From the NCBI GenBank assembly GCA_964528595.1, contig CAZGTM010000039.1:1-36688 (forward strand): 36,688 nucleotides of DNA, in the 5' to 3' direction. The DNA is from CAYFKJ01 sp964528595 (GTDB taxonomy: Bacteria; Pseudomonadota; Alphaproteobacteria; UBA2966). The position numbers and the translations under genes are program-made. Shown one piece after another: positions 1-7,518 of the stretch (position 1 is the first letter of the stretch; the number at the start of each line of letters is the position of its first letter). The notes beneath the pieces are model-generated. The model had not been told where the DNA came from, did not search any database, and worked only from the letters and a program-made list of their open reading frames with translations.

Positions 1-670
1 TGTGCGGCTGCGGCGCCACGTTGAGGGCGACGTTGCCGGGCTCCGCCAGATGCCACGTCTCGTCGTGCTGGCAGACCATCGCCATCAGATGGGCGTGGGT
101 GTGGAACGCCGCCTTGGGCAGGCCGGTCGTGCCGCCGGTATAGATCAGGGCGCCGGGATCGTCGGGGCCTGGCAGAGGGGCCGGCAGATCCCGGTAAGGC
201 GCCGCGCGCATGTCCTTGGTCACCAGCTTGTCGGCGTCAAATTTGAGAAGGACTTCGGCGCCGGCCTTTCGGGCCAGCGGTTCGAGCATATCGCCGAAGT
301 CATCGTCGCACAGAACCGCGACAGGCTCGGCGTCGGCGATCAGGGCGGCGAACTCTGGCTCGGTGTAAAGCGGGTTGAGCAACACGGTTTGGCCGCCCGC
401 CGCCCAGACGGCGTGGGCGGCGATGGAGGTTTCGATGCTGCTGAGGCGCACCACTACGACGCGGGCGCCGCCGCCGACCCCGTGTTCCCGAAGCCGCGCC
501 GCCAGGACGGCGATGCTGCGCCGGCATTCATCGAAGCTGATGCGGTCGTCGTCGCAGATCAGGGCGGTTTGATCGGCAAAGGTGCGGCACGAATGGTCGA
601 ACATGTCGACAAGGGTGCCGAAACGGCGAAGATTTCGTGCCTCGGGCGTTGAGCCGTTTTCCGATCCCAT
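1..670 (-). CDS. AMP-dependent acyl-CoA synthetase/ligase, N-terminal part (runs off the window)
   Basis: This is an adenylate-forming enzyme that would activate a carboxylic acid to an acyl-AMP and then an acyl-CoA. Translating the minus strand from the ATG at 670 gives about 223 residues without a stop. Around residues 177-187 there is the family's phosphate-binding motif YTGGTTGLPKA, followed by a conserved His-rich stretch. The upstream residues fit the N-terminal ANL fold (DQTALICDDDRISF; VVVVRLSSIETSIAAHAVWAAG would be the usual second block). The gene is cut by the window edge, so the adenylation core and C-terminal lid are not visible and the substrate cannot be named. Its ATG shares one base with the TGA of the preceding MetE-like gene (TGATG), which implies translational coupling. 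Confidence 0.88.
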   Translation of the reverse strand, partial: MGSENGSTPEARNLRRFGTLVDMFDHSCRTFADQTALICDDDRISFDECRRSIAVLAARLREHGVGGGARVVVVRLSSIETSIAAHAVWAAGGQTVLLNPLYTEPEFAALIADAEPVAVLCDDDFGDMLEPLARKAGAEVLLKFDADKLVTKDMRAAPYRDLPAPLPGPDDPGALIYTGGTTGLPKAAFHTHAHLMAMVCQHDETWHLAEPGNVALNVAPQPH

Positions 671-1797
671 CAGTTGTTGCCCCACACGTCGTCCGCCACC
701 TCGAGCACCAGTTCGAGCTTTCGCCGGGTGTCGTCCTCGGTGACCGTCTGTCCGCCGCCGCCGCCGGAGGAAAAGCCGCACTGCGGCCCGATGGCGAGAC
801 GGTCGAGCGGCGTGAATTGGGCGGCCTCGTCGATCCGGCGTTTAAGATCGTCTTTGGGTTCTAGTTCCGGCGTTTTCGTGCTGATCAGGCCGAGCACCAC
901 GGTCTTGCCTTCGGGGAGGAAACGCAGCGGCCGGAAGTCGCCGGCGCGGGGCGTGTCGTACTCCATCAGGTACACATCGACATCGAGGCGGTCGAAAATC
1001 GCCTCGGCGATTGCCTCATAACCGCCCTCCGCCATCCAGGCGCCCTTCAGGTTGCCCCGGCAGGTGTGCAGCCCGACCGTCATGCCGTCGGGCCGGTCGG
1101 CGACCGAGGCGTTGATCAATTCGACGTAGCGTTCGGTCAGTTCGTCCGGGTCTTCGCCTCTTTCGGCGACGGCACGGCGGGCGCCGTTATCGCAATTGCA
1201 GGGCAGGGCGGTATCGTCGAGTTGCAGGAAACTGCACCCCGCGGCGGCCAGGTCGTCGATTTCCTCGCGGTAGAGGCGGGCAAGGTCGGCAAAGTAGGCG
1301 TTCACATCCGGGTAGACGTCTTCGTTGAAGCTTTTGGGCCCTAGGAAGAAGTGCATCACCGTGGGCGAGGCCACTGTGACTTTGGGCAGCCCTTTTGGGG
1401 TCAATGATTTCAAGAAGTCGTAGTCGTCTGTGACGATGCGTTGCCGGCGCTTGAGTTTGCTTTCGGCGTAAGGCGACGGCGGTACGCCCAGGTCTTCATC
1501 GCCTTTTTTGAAGCTCAAGGTGCCTTCGTTGCGCACGCCCATGCCCTCAACGGCATCGGTGAAACCGCCGGACCAGACGCGGCGGCGAAATTCGCCGTCG
1601 GTCACCGTCGGCATGCCGATCTCGTCCTGCATCGCAACGACATCGCGGATACAGTCGTCCTGGATGGCCTTGTAGTCCTCGGCATCGAGACCGCCGGCGC
1701 GATGAGCGCGGGCGGCGTGAAGCAGGCGTTCGGGCCGGACGAAACTGCCGACGTGCTCGGCCCTAAACGGCGGCTTGCGTGAATTTGAGCTTGTCAT
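670..1797 (-). CDS. MetE C-terminal-like, zinc-dependent methyltransferase/CoM-transferase family protein (COG0620)
   Basis: The 375-residue protein resembles the catalytic C-terminal half of cobalamin-independent methionine synthase and the related epoxyalkane:coenzyme M transferases. It starts with the typical FRAEHVGSFVRP block. It carries a His-x-Cys zinc pair (GLHTCRGN), a Glu in LMEYDTPRAGDF and a late Cys in GPQCGFSS, the same order as the zinc ligands of MetE. The N-terminal folate half of full MetE is absent, so it is probably not a housekeeping methionine synthase. Its substrate is unknown. I chose the ATG at 1797 because family homology begins soon after. A TTG at 1833 would add 12 residues. 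Neither has a clear ribosome site. It overlaps the acyl-CoA ligase start by one base, so the two may act in one catabolic pathway, which is an inference. Confidence 0.8.
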   Translation of the reverse strand: MTSSNSRKPPFRAEHVGSFVRPERLLHAARAHRAGGLDAEDYKAIQDDCIRDVVAMQDEIGMPTVTDGEFRRRVWSGGFTDAVEGMGVRNEGTLSFKKGDEDLGVPPSPYAESKLKRRQRIVTDDYDFLKSLTPKGLPKVTVASPTVMHFFLGPKSFNEDVYPDVNAYFADLARLYREEIDDLAAAGCSFLQLDDTALPCNCDNGARRAVAERGEDPDELTERYVELINASVADRPDGMTVGLHTCRGNLKGAWMAEGGYEAIAEAIFDRLDVDVYLMEYDTPRAGDFRPLRFLPEGKTVVLGLISTKTPELEPKDDLKRRIDEAAQFTPLDRLAIGPQCGFSSGGGGGQTVTEDDTRRKLELVLEVADDVWGNN

Positions 1798-1978
1798 GTC
1801 AACATTTGGACACACGATTGATGATGGTGGCAATATTCATTGCACAAAAGAATTTTGGCGGACAAGGGAGTTACCAGTGAAGCTCGTCTCGTTCGATGTC
1901 GCCCTGTTCTGGGAAGGTCACCGCGGGCCGGACCAGAGGAGTCGCGAGGGTCGACCGATAAGCGCAACGACCGATCCC

Positions 1979-2015
1979 GGTAAAAAAAAAGACCCCCGCG
2001 AAAACGCGGGGGTAA
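1979..2015 (-). terminator. Rho-independent terminator on the minus strand
   Basis: Read on the minus strand, a stem CCCCCGCG / CGCGGGGG with loop TTTT is followed by a run of nine T. It lies about 45 bases after the stop of the small gene at 2061-2267 and would insulate the MetE-like gene from it. The rest of 1834-2060 shows no gene or other structure that I can support. Confidence 0.88.
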
Positions 2016-2060
2016 GTCCAGGGAGAAGTAATTTCCAAGCGGACCAAAAACTGTTGTGCC

Positions 2061-2267
2061 TCACGGATCGCGGGCGAACTCCCGGTGCTTGCTCAGGACG
2101 AGGTGGGAAAAATCCGCGTGGTTGGAAATAATCCAGCGTTGGGCTTCAAGCGAAAGCCAGTTCGGTACGTTCGGCATGTCTCCGGGCTGGCAGTCGGTTA
2201 GCGTTTCGGCGAAGAATTCCGCCACTTGCTGGACTTGGTCGCGTATTTCAGCCGGAGCCTGGGTCAT
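2061..2267 (-). CDS. Small hypothetical protein (68 aa)
   Basis: I do not recognise this family. From the ATG at 2267 the protein begins MTQAPAEIRDQVQQVAEFF and is 68 residues long, acidic and apparently soluble, with no signal peptide or membrane segment. An amphipathic helix is likely near the N-terminus and there is one Cys (LTDCQPGD). The start is supported by a strong purine-rich site (GGGGGAA) just upstream; the open frame continues to 2327 but without a better start. A clean rho-independent terminator follows the stop. An isolated gene with its own ribosome site and terminator is probably real, even though no function can be given. Confidence 0.6.
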   Translation of the reverse strand: MTQAPAEIRDQVQQVAEFFAETLTDCQPGDMPNVPNWLSLEAQRWIISNHADFSHLVLSKHREFARDP

Positions 2268-2605
2268 GGAATATTCCCCCGCAATTAGCTGCACATTTAC
2301 TTCTTGCCACAACATGTAGGCAATCAATTTTCCTATTCAATATTAATAGATAGGTTTATTTGTTTTATTTATCTTAGTCTTTAGTTGAAAATTGTGTTTT
2401 TGTTGTTAAACATTTATTGATAATTTAGTATCAATTTTACTTAGTTGATCAAAAGGGGCATTCGTGGGCTGTCGGCGCCAACAAGTGTTGCTAGAATGGC
2501 ACCGCCGCCCCACATTGATCAGACGCAGGGGCTCATGCCGGTCATCCTGTTGACCGGTGGCGTGCGAAGGCGCGCGGATCGAACGTCTACTAGGGGATTG
2601 AGGTC
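2268..2605. other. AT-rich intergenic region with a candidate promoter for the HD-GYP gene
   Basis: This 338-base stretch carries no supportable gene. About 2330-2450 is strongly AT-rich compared with the surroundings. On the plus strand a candidate sigma70-like promoter is TTGTTA (2403-2408), a 17-base spacer, and TAGTAT (2426-2431), leaving an untranslated leader of about 170 bases before the GTG at 2606. The leader (2450-2600) is GC-rich. I saw no known riboswitch or terminator in it. Confidence 0.4.
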
Positions 2606-4252
2606 GTGGCGAAGGGACAATCGCAGGACGCCGTGCCGGAAACGGTAGTGAACAACGGCGGCGAAGACTCGGTAACCGAAGCACAACTGACGAAGCTGAT
2701 CGAGCTCGGCATCGCGCTTTCGGCCGAGCGCAACCACAGCCGGTTGATCGAGCGTATCCTGCTGGAGGCCAAGGAGCTTTACAACGCTGACGGCGGCACG
2801 CTTTATCTGCTGAAGAACGGCGCCCTGACGTTCGAAATCATGCGCAACGATTCGCTGAACATCGCCATGGGCGGCACGACGGGCCAGGAAATCACCTTCG
2901 CGCCGCTGCCGCTGCACAACGACAAAGGGGAGGCCAACCACTCGAACGTGGCCACCCACGTCGCCCTCGCCAAGGAAATCGTCAATATCCCCGACGCCTA
3001 CGAGGTTGACCGGTTCGATTTCTCCGGCGCCAAGAAATTTGACGAATCCACGGGCTACCGATCCAAATCATTCCTGACGGTCCCGCTGACGAATTACGAG
3101 GGCGATGTGCTCGGCGTTCTCCAGCTGATCAATGCGCGCCACTCGGAAACGGCGGAAGTCATTCCCTTCGGCCTGGGCCGCCAGCCGCTGATCGAAGCCC
3201 TGGCCAGCCAGGCCGCGGTGGCCAGCGACAACCAGATGCTGATCGAGGCGCAGCGCGAACTGCTGGAAAGCTTCATCAAGCTGATCGCCTCCGCCATTGA
3301 CGCCAAGTCGCCCTACACCGGCGGCCACTGCCAGCGCGTGCCGGTGATCACCGAAATGCTGGCTCTGGCGGCCTGCCGGGCCGAGGAAGGGCCGTTCAAG
3401 AATTTCAGCCTGAACGACAAGGAAATGTACGAGCTTTCGATCGCCGCCTGGCTCCACGACTGCGGCAAGGTGACGACGCCGGAATATGTCGTCGACAAGG
3501 CGACCAAGCTCGAGACCATTTACGACCGCATTGAAACCGTGCGCACGCGCTTCGAAGTGCTGAAACGCGATGCCGAGATCGACTACCTCAAAGGTTTGCA
3601 ATTGGCCGATGCCGACGCCGAGGCCCTCAAGGGGGCCTATGAGGAACGGCTTGCCCAATTGGCGGAACATCTGGAATTCATCGAGACGGCCAACGTCGGC
3701 GGCGAATTCATGGCCGAGGAAAAGAAGGAGCGCGTGCTCGAGATCGGCGGAATGAACTGGTCGTTCAACGGCGAGGAACAACCGTTCTTCAGCGAGAACG
3801 AGGTCTACAATCTCTGTATCGAACGCGGCACCCTGACCGCGGAAGAGCGCGAAGTCATCAACAACCACATCGTCATGACGGTGGAGATGCTCGACCAGTT
3901 GCCGTTCCCCAAGCATCTGCAGAAAGTCGCCGAATACGCCGGCGGCCACCACGAAAAGATGGACGGCACGGGCTACCCCAAGGGCCTGGTGGCGGATGAC
4001 ATGTCGCTGCCGGCGCGCATGATGGCGATCGCCGACATCTTCGAAGCTCTGACGGCCTCCGACCGGCCCTACAAGAAGGCCAAGACGCTTTCCGAATCTC
4101 TCAAGATCATGGGCTTCATGGTTAAAGACTCCCACATCGATCCGGATCTCTTCCGCCTGTTCTTGGATGCCGGCGTGCCCAAAACCTATGCGGAAGCCCA
4201 CCTGCTACCCGACCAGCTGGACGAATACGACCCGGCAGATTATCTGAGCTGA
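2606..4252 (+). CDS. GAF domain and HD-GYP domain protein (probable cyclic-di-GMP phosphodiesterase)
   Basis: A 548-residue cytoplasmic signalling protein. Residues about 30-215 form a GAF sensor domain. The HD-GYP domain follows, with SPYTGGHCQRV near 235-244, the metal-binding HD in AAWLHDCGKV (284-285), HHE at 448-450 and DGTGYP at 453-458, then RMMAIADIFEALTASDRPY. These residues indicate an intact enzyme that hydrolyses cyclic-di-GMP. Between the HD helix and the GYP part there is an extra segment of about 100 residues (about 303-410), charged and partly coiled-coil. The start is GTG at 2606, preceded by AGGGGA and GAGG. No membrane segment is present, so the GAF ligand is presumably intracellular; it cannot be named from sequence. 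Confidence 0.9.
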   Translation: MAKGQSQDAVPETVVNNGGEDSVTEAQLTKLIELGIALSAERNHSRLIERILLEAKELYNADGGTLYLLKNGALTFEIMRNDSLNIAMGGTTGQEITFAPLPLHNDKGEANHSNVATHVALAKEIVNIPDAYEVDRFDFSGAKKFDESTGYRSKSFLTVPLTNYEGDVLGVLQLINARHSETAEVIPFGLGRQPLIEALASQAAVASDNQMLIEAQRELLESFIKLIASAIDAKSPYTGGHCQRVPVITEMLALAACRAEEGPFKNFSLNDKEMYELSIAAWLHDCGKVTTPEYVVDKATKLETIYDRIETVRTRFEVLKRDAEIDYLKGLQLADADAEALKGAYEERLAQLAEHLEFIETANVGGEFMAEEKKERVLEIGGMNWSFNGEEQPFFSENEVYNLCIERGTLTAEEREVINNHIVMTVEMLDQLPFPKHLQKVAEYAGGHHEKMDGTGYPKGLVADDMSLPARMMAIADIFEALTASDRPYKKAKTLSESLKIMGFMVKDSHIDPDLFRLFLDAGVPKTYAEAHLLPDQLDEYDPADYLS

Positions 4253-4281
4253 TCGGCAAGCCGCCGCGCTGCTGTTTCTAG

Positions 4282-5226
4282 CTAACCATTTCGAACGATT
4301 TTTCCGGGCGGCAAGGGCGTTGCCAATTCCGCCTGGAAGAACGACGCCAGCAAATCGAACTCGTCGATGCGGGGCGACGACTTGCGCCAGGCGAACCCGA
4401 TTTGACGCGCCGTGCCTTTGCCCTCCAAAGGGCGCAGCTGCAGGCGGGTTCCGTGTGCGATGCCGGCGTCGATCGCCATCTTGGGCAGTAGGGTGACGCC
4501 GAGGTCGTTGGCCGTCATTTGCACCAGGGTATGAAGGCTCGATCCCTGAAACTCCGGTGCGCTGTCATCGCCCGCCAGGCCGCAGGCGTCCATGGCATGG
4601 TCGCGCAGGCAGTTTCCTTCTTCGAGCAACAACAATCGTTCATCCGACAGATCGGCGGGGGTAAGGCGTTCCCGCCGACCGCCCTGATGTCCCCGGGGCA
4701 GGGCCGCCCAAAAGGGATCATCGGCGAAAACACGGGTTTCAAGATTACCGGTCGGGTAGGGAAACGCCAGGAGGGCGAGGTCGAGCTCGCCGCCGGCCAG
4801 CCGCTCAACCAGTTCGGCCGAGCGTTCCTCGCGAAGATAGAGCCTCAAGTCGGGATAGGCCCGGCGCAGATCCGGCAGAACCCGCGGCAGCAGAAACGGT
4901 GAGATTGTCGGGATCACGCCAAGCCGGAGATCGCCTGACAGCGGCGCACCCGACGCCGATACCAGATCGGCGAGTTCCGCCACGTCGACAAGGATCCGCC
5001 GAGCCCGTTCGACCGCCGCCGTGCCCAGGGGCGTCATTTGGACGGACCGCCGGGTGCGCTCGATCAGAACCTTGCCCAGCGTCGCCTCCAGTTCCTTTAT
5101 GCTGGCGCTCAGACTGGACTGAGTAACGAAGCAAGCCGCCGCTGCCCGGCTGAAGTGCCGGTGCTCGTCGACGGCAATCAGATGCCGCAGCTGCGTGAGG
5201 GTGGGAAGGCGGCGGAATTCGAGCAT
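4282..5226 (-). CDS. oxyR: OxyR, LysR-type peroxide-sensing regulator
   Basis: A 314-residue LysR-family regulator with an N-terminal winged helix-turn-helix (FSRAAAACFVTQSSLSASIK) and a substrate-binding-like domain. The segment LLLLEEGNCLRDHAMDAC is close to the redox loop of E. coli OxyR. Cys206 and Cys215 are nine residues apart, the same spacing as the disulfide-forming Cys199/Cys208 of E. coli OxyR. The following GVTLLPKMAID is also OxyR-typical. It is transcribed divergently from a peroxiredoxin gene, the classic arrangement in which OxyR activates a peroxide-scavenging gene. The ATG at 5226 is used; no strong ribosome site precedes it. OxyR assignment is firm; the actual regulon is inferred. 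Confidence 0.92.
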   Translation of the reverse strand: MLEFRRLPTLTQLRHLIAVDEHRHFSRAAAACFVTQSSLSASIKELEATLGKVLIERTRRSVQMTPLGTAAVERARRILVDVAELADLVSASGAPLSGDLRLGVIPTISPFLLPRVLPDLRRAYPDLRLYLREERSAELVERLAGGELDLALLAFPYPTGNLETRVFADDPFWAALPRGHQGGRRERLTPADLSDERLLLLEEGNCLRDHAMDACGLAGDDSAPEFQGSSLHTLVQMTANDLGVTLLPKMAIDAGIAHGTRLQLRPLEGKGTARQIGFAWRKSSPRIDEFDLLASFFQAELATPLPPGKIVRNG

Positions 5227-5358
5227 AGCGCCAACTTATTAATAATCGAAATTATCAATTAAAATAATCAATTTAACTTGTTTTATCCATTTCTAAATTG
5301 ATCATAGGTTCCCCTTGTCCGGCGTTGAATTTCCAACCCGCAGCCAAGGAGAAAGACC
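5227..5358. promoter_or_regulatory. Divergent oxyR-peroxiredoxin control region
   Basis: The AT-rich 132-base gap contains an inverted repeat ATAAT-CGAA-ATTAT (5242-5255), which fits the LysR-type T-N11-A layout. It also has a second inverted repeat ATCAATTT (5267-5274) / AAATTGAT (5295-5302). ATCAATT also occurs as a direct repeat (5254-5260 and 5267-5273). These are candidate OxyR sites. A possible promoter for the peroxiredoxin gene is TTGTTT (5278-5283) with a 17-base spacer to ATCATA (5301-5306). Binding is inferred from position and symmetry only. Confidence 0.5.
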
Positions 5359-5892
5359 ATGACCAAAGTTCCCGCAGCCACTTTCCAAACCCGCGTGCGC
5401 AACGACGATCAGAGCGGCCCCAATCCGTTCGAATGGAAGCAGTTGACCAGCGACGATATTTTCAAAGGGAAACGGGTTGTGCTGTTTTCCCTGCCCGGCG
5501 CCTTCACGCCGACCTGTTCGACCAGCCACCTGCCGCGTTACGAGGAGCTCCACGGCGAGTTCACATCCCTCGGCGTCGACACGGTTGTCTGCCTGTCGGT
5601 CAACGACGCCTTCGTGATGTACCAATGGGGTTTGAGTCAGAACGCAGGTAACGTCTTCCTGCTGCCCGACGGCAACGGCGAATTCACGCGCAAGATGGGC
5701 ATGCTGGTGGATAAATCCAATCTCGGTTTCGGCATGCGCAGCTGGCGCTATTCGATGGTCGTCAACGACGGTGAGATCGAAAAAATGTTCGTCGAGGACG
5801 GCTACAGCGACAATGCGCCCGACGATCCTTTCGAGGTTTCGGATGCCGACACCATGCTGAATTATCTGAAGGCGCAACGCAAAGCAGCTTAA
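5359..5892 (+). CDS. Type II (Prx5-like) peroxiredoxin
   Basis: A 177-residue thiol peroxidase that reduces hydrogen peroxide and organic hydroperoxides. The peroxidatic Cys53 lies in PGAFTPTCSTSHLP, the signature of this family. A second Cys78 in VVCLSVNDAF sits 25 residues later, matching the Cys spacing of plant-type type II peroxiredoxins that use an internal resolving cysteine. The length fits the single-domain family, with no glutaredoxin fusion. A good ribosome site (AAGGAG) lies 8 bases before the ATG. Divergent from oxyR, so probably peroxide-induced. Confidence 0.94.
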   Translation: MTKVPAATFQTRVRNDDQSGPNPFEWKQLTSDDIFKGKRVVLFSLPGAFTPTCSTSHLPRYEELHGEFTSLGVDTVVCLSVNDAFVMYQWGLSQNAGNVFLLPDGNGEFTRKMGMLVDKSNLGFGMRSWRYSMVVNDGEIEKMFVEDGYSDNAPDDPFEVSDADTMLNYLKAQRKAA

Positions 5893-5937
5893 GACCCTGC
5901 GTTTGCGCCCGCGCCGCCGAGGCGATATCGTCGGCGC

Positions 5938-7518
5938 ATGGCGCACACGGAACTGGAAAGCGCGATCGCCGACTATAACGCCGGGCGTTTGGTCGAGGCG
6001 GCGGCGCGCTGCCAGCGCCTGATCGTCGATCAGCCGGACAATGCCGAGGCCCTCAACCTGATGGCCGTCGTCGCCCTGGCGCTGAACAATTTCGAGGCGG
6101 CGGCGGCGGTGGTCGAGCGGGCCGTGGCAATAGCGCCGGAGGTGGCCGCCTACCACGGCGTCCTGGGCATGGCTTACGCCGGGCTGGAGAATTTCGAGGC
6201 GGCGGAAAGCGCTTTTCGGCGCGCCCTTGAAATTTTTCCGCAAGATGCGGAAATCCGGCGGAATTTCGGTGACTTCCTGCGCTGCGTCGGCCGATTGCGG
6301 GAAGCTGTGGATGAATTGCATCGGGCGGTCGAGGCCGAACCCGATTTCGTTTCGGGTTACAGCGCTTTAGGCCGCGCCCTGACGGACGCCGGACGTTTGG
6401 CTGAAGCCGCCGACGCCTATGAACGCGCTGTCGAATTGGCGCCGGAGGCGTATAGCGGTTACCAGAACCTCGGCGTTTTGCGGGTCGAACAGGACCGGCA
6501 TGAGGAAGCGCTCGAGGCCTTTTCACAGGCCTTGCAGCGTAAACGGGCCTCCCGCTGGTGCGGTTTGCTGAGGAACGGGGAAACGCCTCCGGCGGAACCG
6601 GCCGGCGATTTCGAGTTCGTCACCGCGACCAAACTGCGCCACGACGCCGAACAACTGCGCCACCTGATGGCGCAACACCTGTTGGGGCCGGAATTCGAGG
6701 CCGTCGCCAGCGTCTACGACGGCGTTCTGGCGGAGGTCCGCACCGCGGAGCCTGCCGGCGGTGTCGTGGTGCTTACGCCGGGGCAGAAAGAGCGCATCGG
6801 CGAGAGCTACAACCGCCTCCTCCATCTGGCCGAGGCGCCGGCTCTGGCCAACGGCGCGCTTAATCCCGCGTTGGACATCGCGGCCATTCGGCATGACTAC
6901 GAAAACACCGGCCCGGGGGTCGTCGCCATCGATGATTTCCTCAGCGCCGAAGCGTTGGCCAGCCTGCGCCGTTTTTGCCTCGACTCGACCATTTGGTTCG
7001 ACGTGCACCATCCCCGCGGCTACATCGGCGCCTTCATTGAGGAAGGCTTCAACTGTCCCCTGCTGCTGCAACTGATGGCGGAATTGAAGGCTGCCTTTCC
7101 GGATATTCTGGGACCGCACCGGCTGCGTAAGATGTGGGCCTACAAGTGCGACAACCGCATGCAGGCGATCCCCATTCACGCCGATGAATCGGCGGTGAAC
7201 GTCAATTTCTGGATCACGCCGGACAGCGCCAATTTGGATCCCGCCAGCGGCGGCCTGATCGTGCATACACGGGAAGCGCCCCTGGAATGGGATTTTGCCG
7301 ACTACAACGGCGACGAAGCCGCCATCCGAAAGTTCCTGGCGTCCGGCCCCTGCGAGGCCATCACCGTGCCCTACCGGCAGAACCGGGCGCTGATCTTCAA
7401 CTCCAATCTATTTCACGAATCCGACGGGTTCGAATTCAACGACGCCTATCGCGACCGGCGGATCAACATCACGATGCTGTTCGGGCACAGGGCGCGGCCC
7501 AAAACCGATGACGCTTAG
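5938..7518 (+). CDS. TPR-repeat protein with C-terminal 2-oxoglutarate/Fe(II) oxygenase-like domain
   Basis: A 526-residue protein. Residues 1 to about 205 are a run of about six tetratricopeptide repeats, such as AYHGVLGMAYAGLENFEAAE. A linker leads to a C-terminal double-stranded beta-helix domain. That domain has the putative iron ligands H414-x-D416 (PIHADESAVN) and H493 (NLFHESD), plus a 2-oxoglutarate-binding Arg at 507/508 (RRINITMLFG). These conserved positions suggest an active dioxygenase; the substrate is unknown, and the TPR array suggests a protein target. It starts 45 bases after the peroxiredoxin stop. It ends three bases into the convergent channel gene. Confidence 0.8.
   Translation: MAHTELESAIADYNAGRLVEAAARCQRLIVDQPDNAEALNLMAVVALALNNFEAAAAVVERAVAIAPEVAAYHGVLGMAYAGLENFEAAESAFRRALEIFPQDAEIRRNFGDFLRCVGRLREAVDELHRAVEAEPDFVSGYSALGRALTDAGRLAEAADAYERAVELAPEAYSGYQNLGVLRVEQDRHEEALEAFSQALQRKRASRWCGLLRNGETPPAEPAGDFEFVTATKLRHDAEQLRHLMAQHLLGPEFEAVASVYDGVLAEVRTAEPAGGVVVLTPGQKERIGESYNRLLHLAEAPALANGALNPALDIAAIRHDYENTGPGVVAIDDFLSAEALASLRRFCLDSTIWFDVHHPRGYIGAFIEEGFNCPLLLQLMAELKAAFPDILGPHRLRKMWAYKCDNRMQAIPIHADESAVNVNFWITPDSANLDPASGGLIVHTREAPLEWDFADYNGDEAAIRKFLASGPCEAITVPYRQNRALIFNSNLFHESDGFEFNDAYRDRRINITMLFGHRARPKTDDA

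Noticed and set aside
1775..2131. Plus-strand frame of 118 codons between the MetE-like and small hypothetical genes
   Set aside because: It runs straight through a rho-independent terminator and across the 3' end of the small gene; no ribosome site or similarity.
3068..4201. 377-codon open frame on the minus strand opposite the HD-GYP gene
   Set aside because: Shadow of a gene with clear domains; low-complexity His/Val/Gly-rich translation without family resemblance.
5302..6321. 339-codon minus-strand frame across the peroxiredoxin and TPR genes
   Set aside because: It overlaps two well-supported genes and the regulatory gap between them, and its translation shows no known motif.
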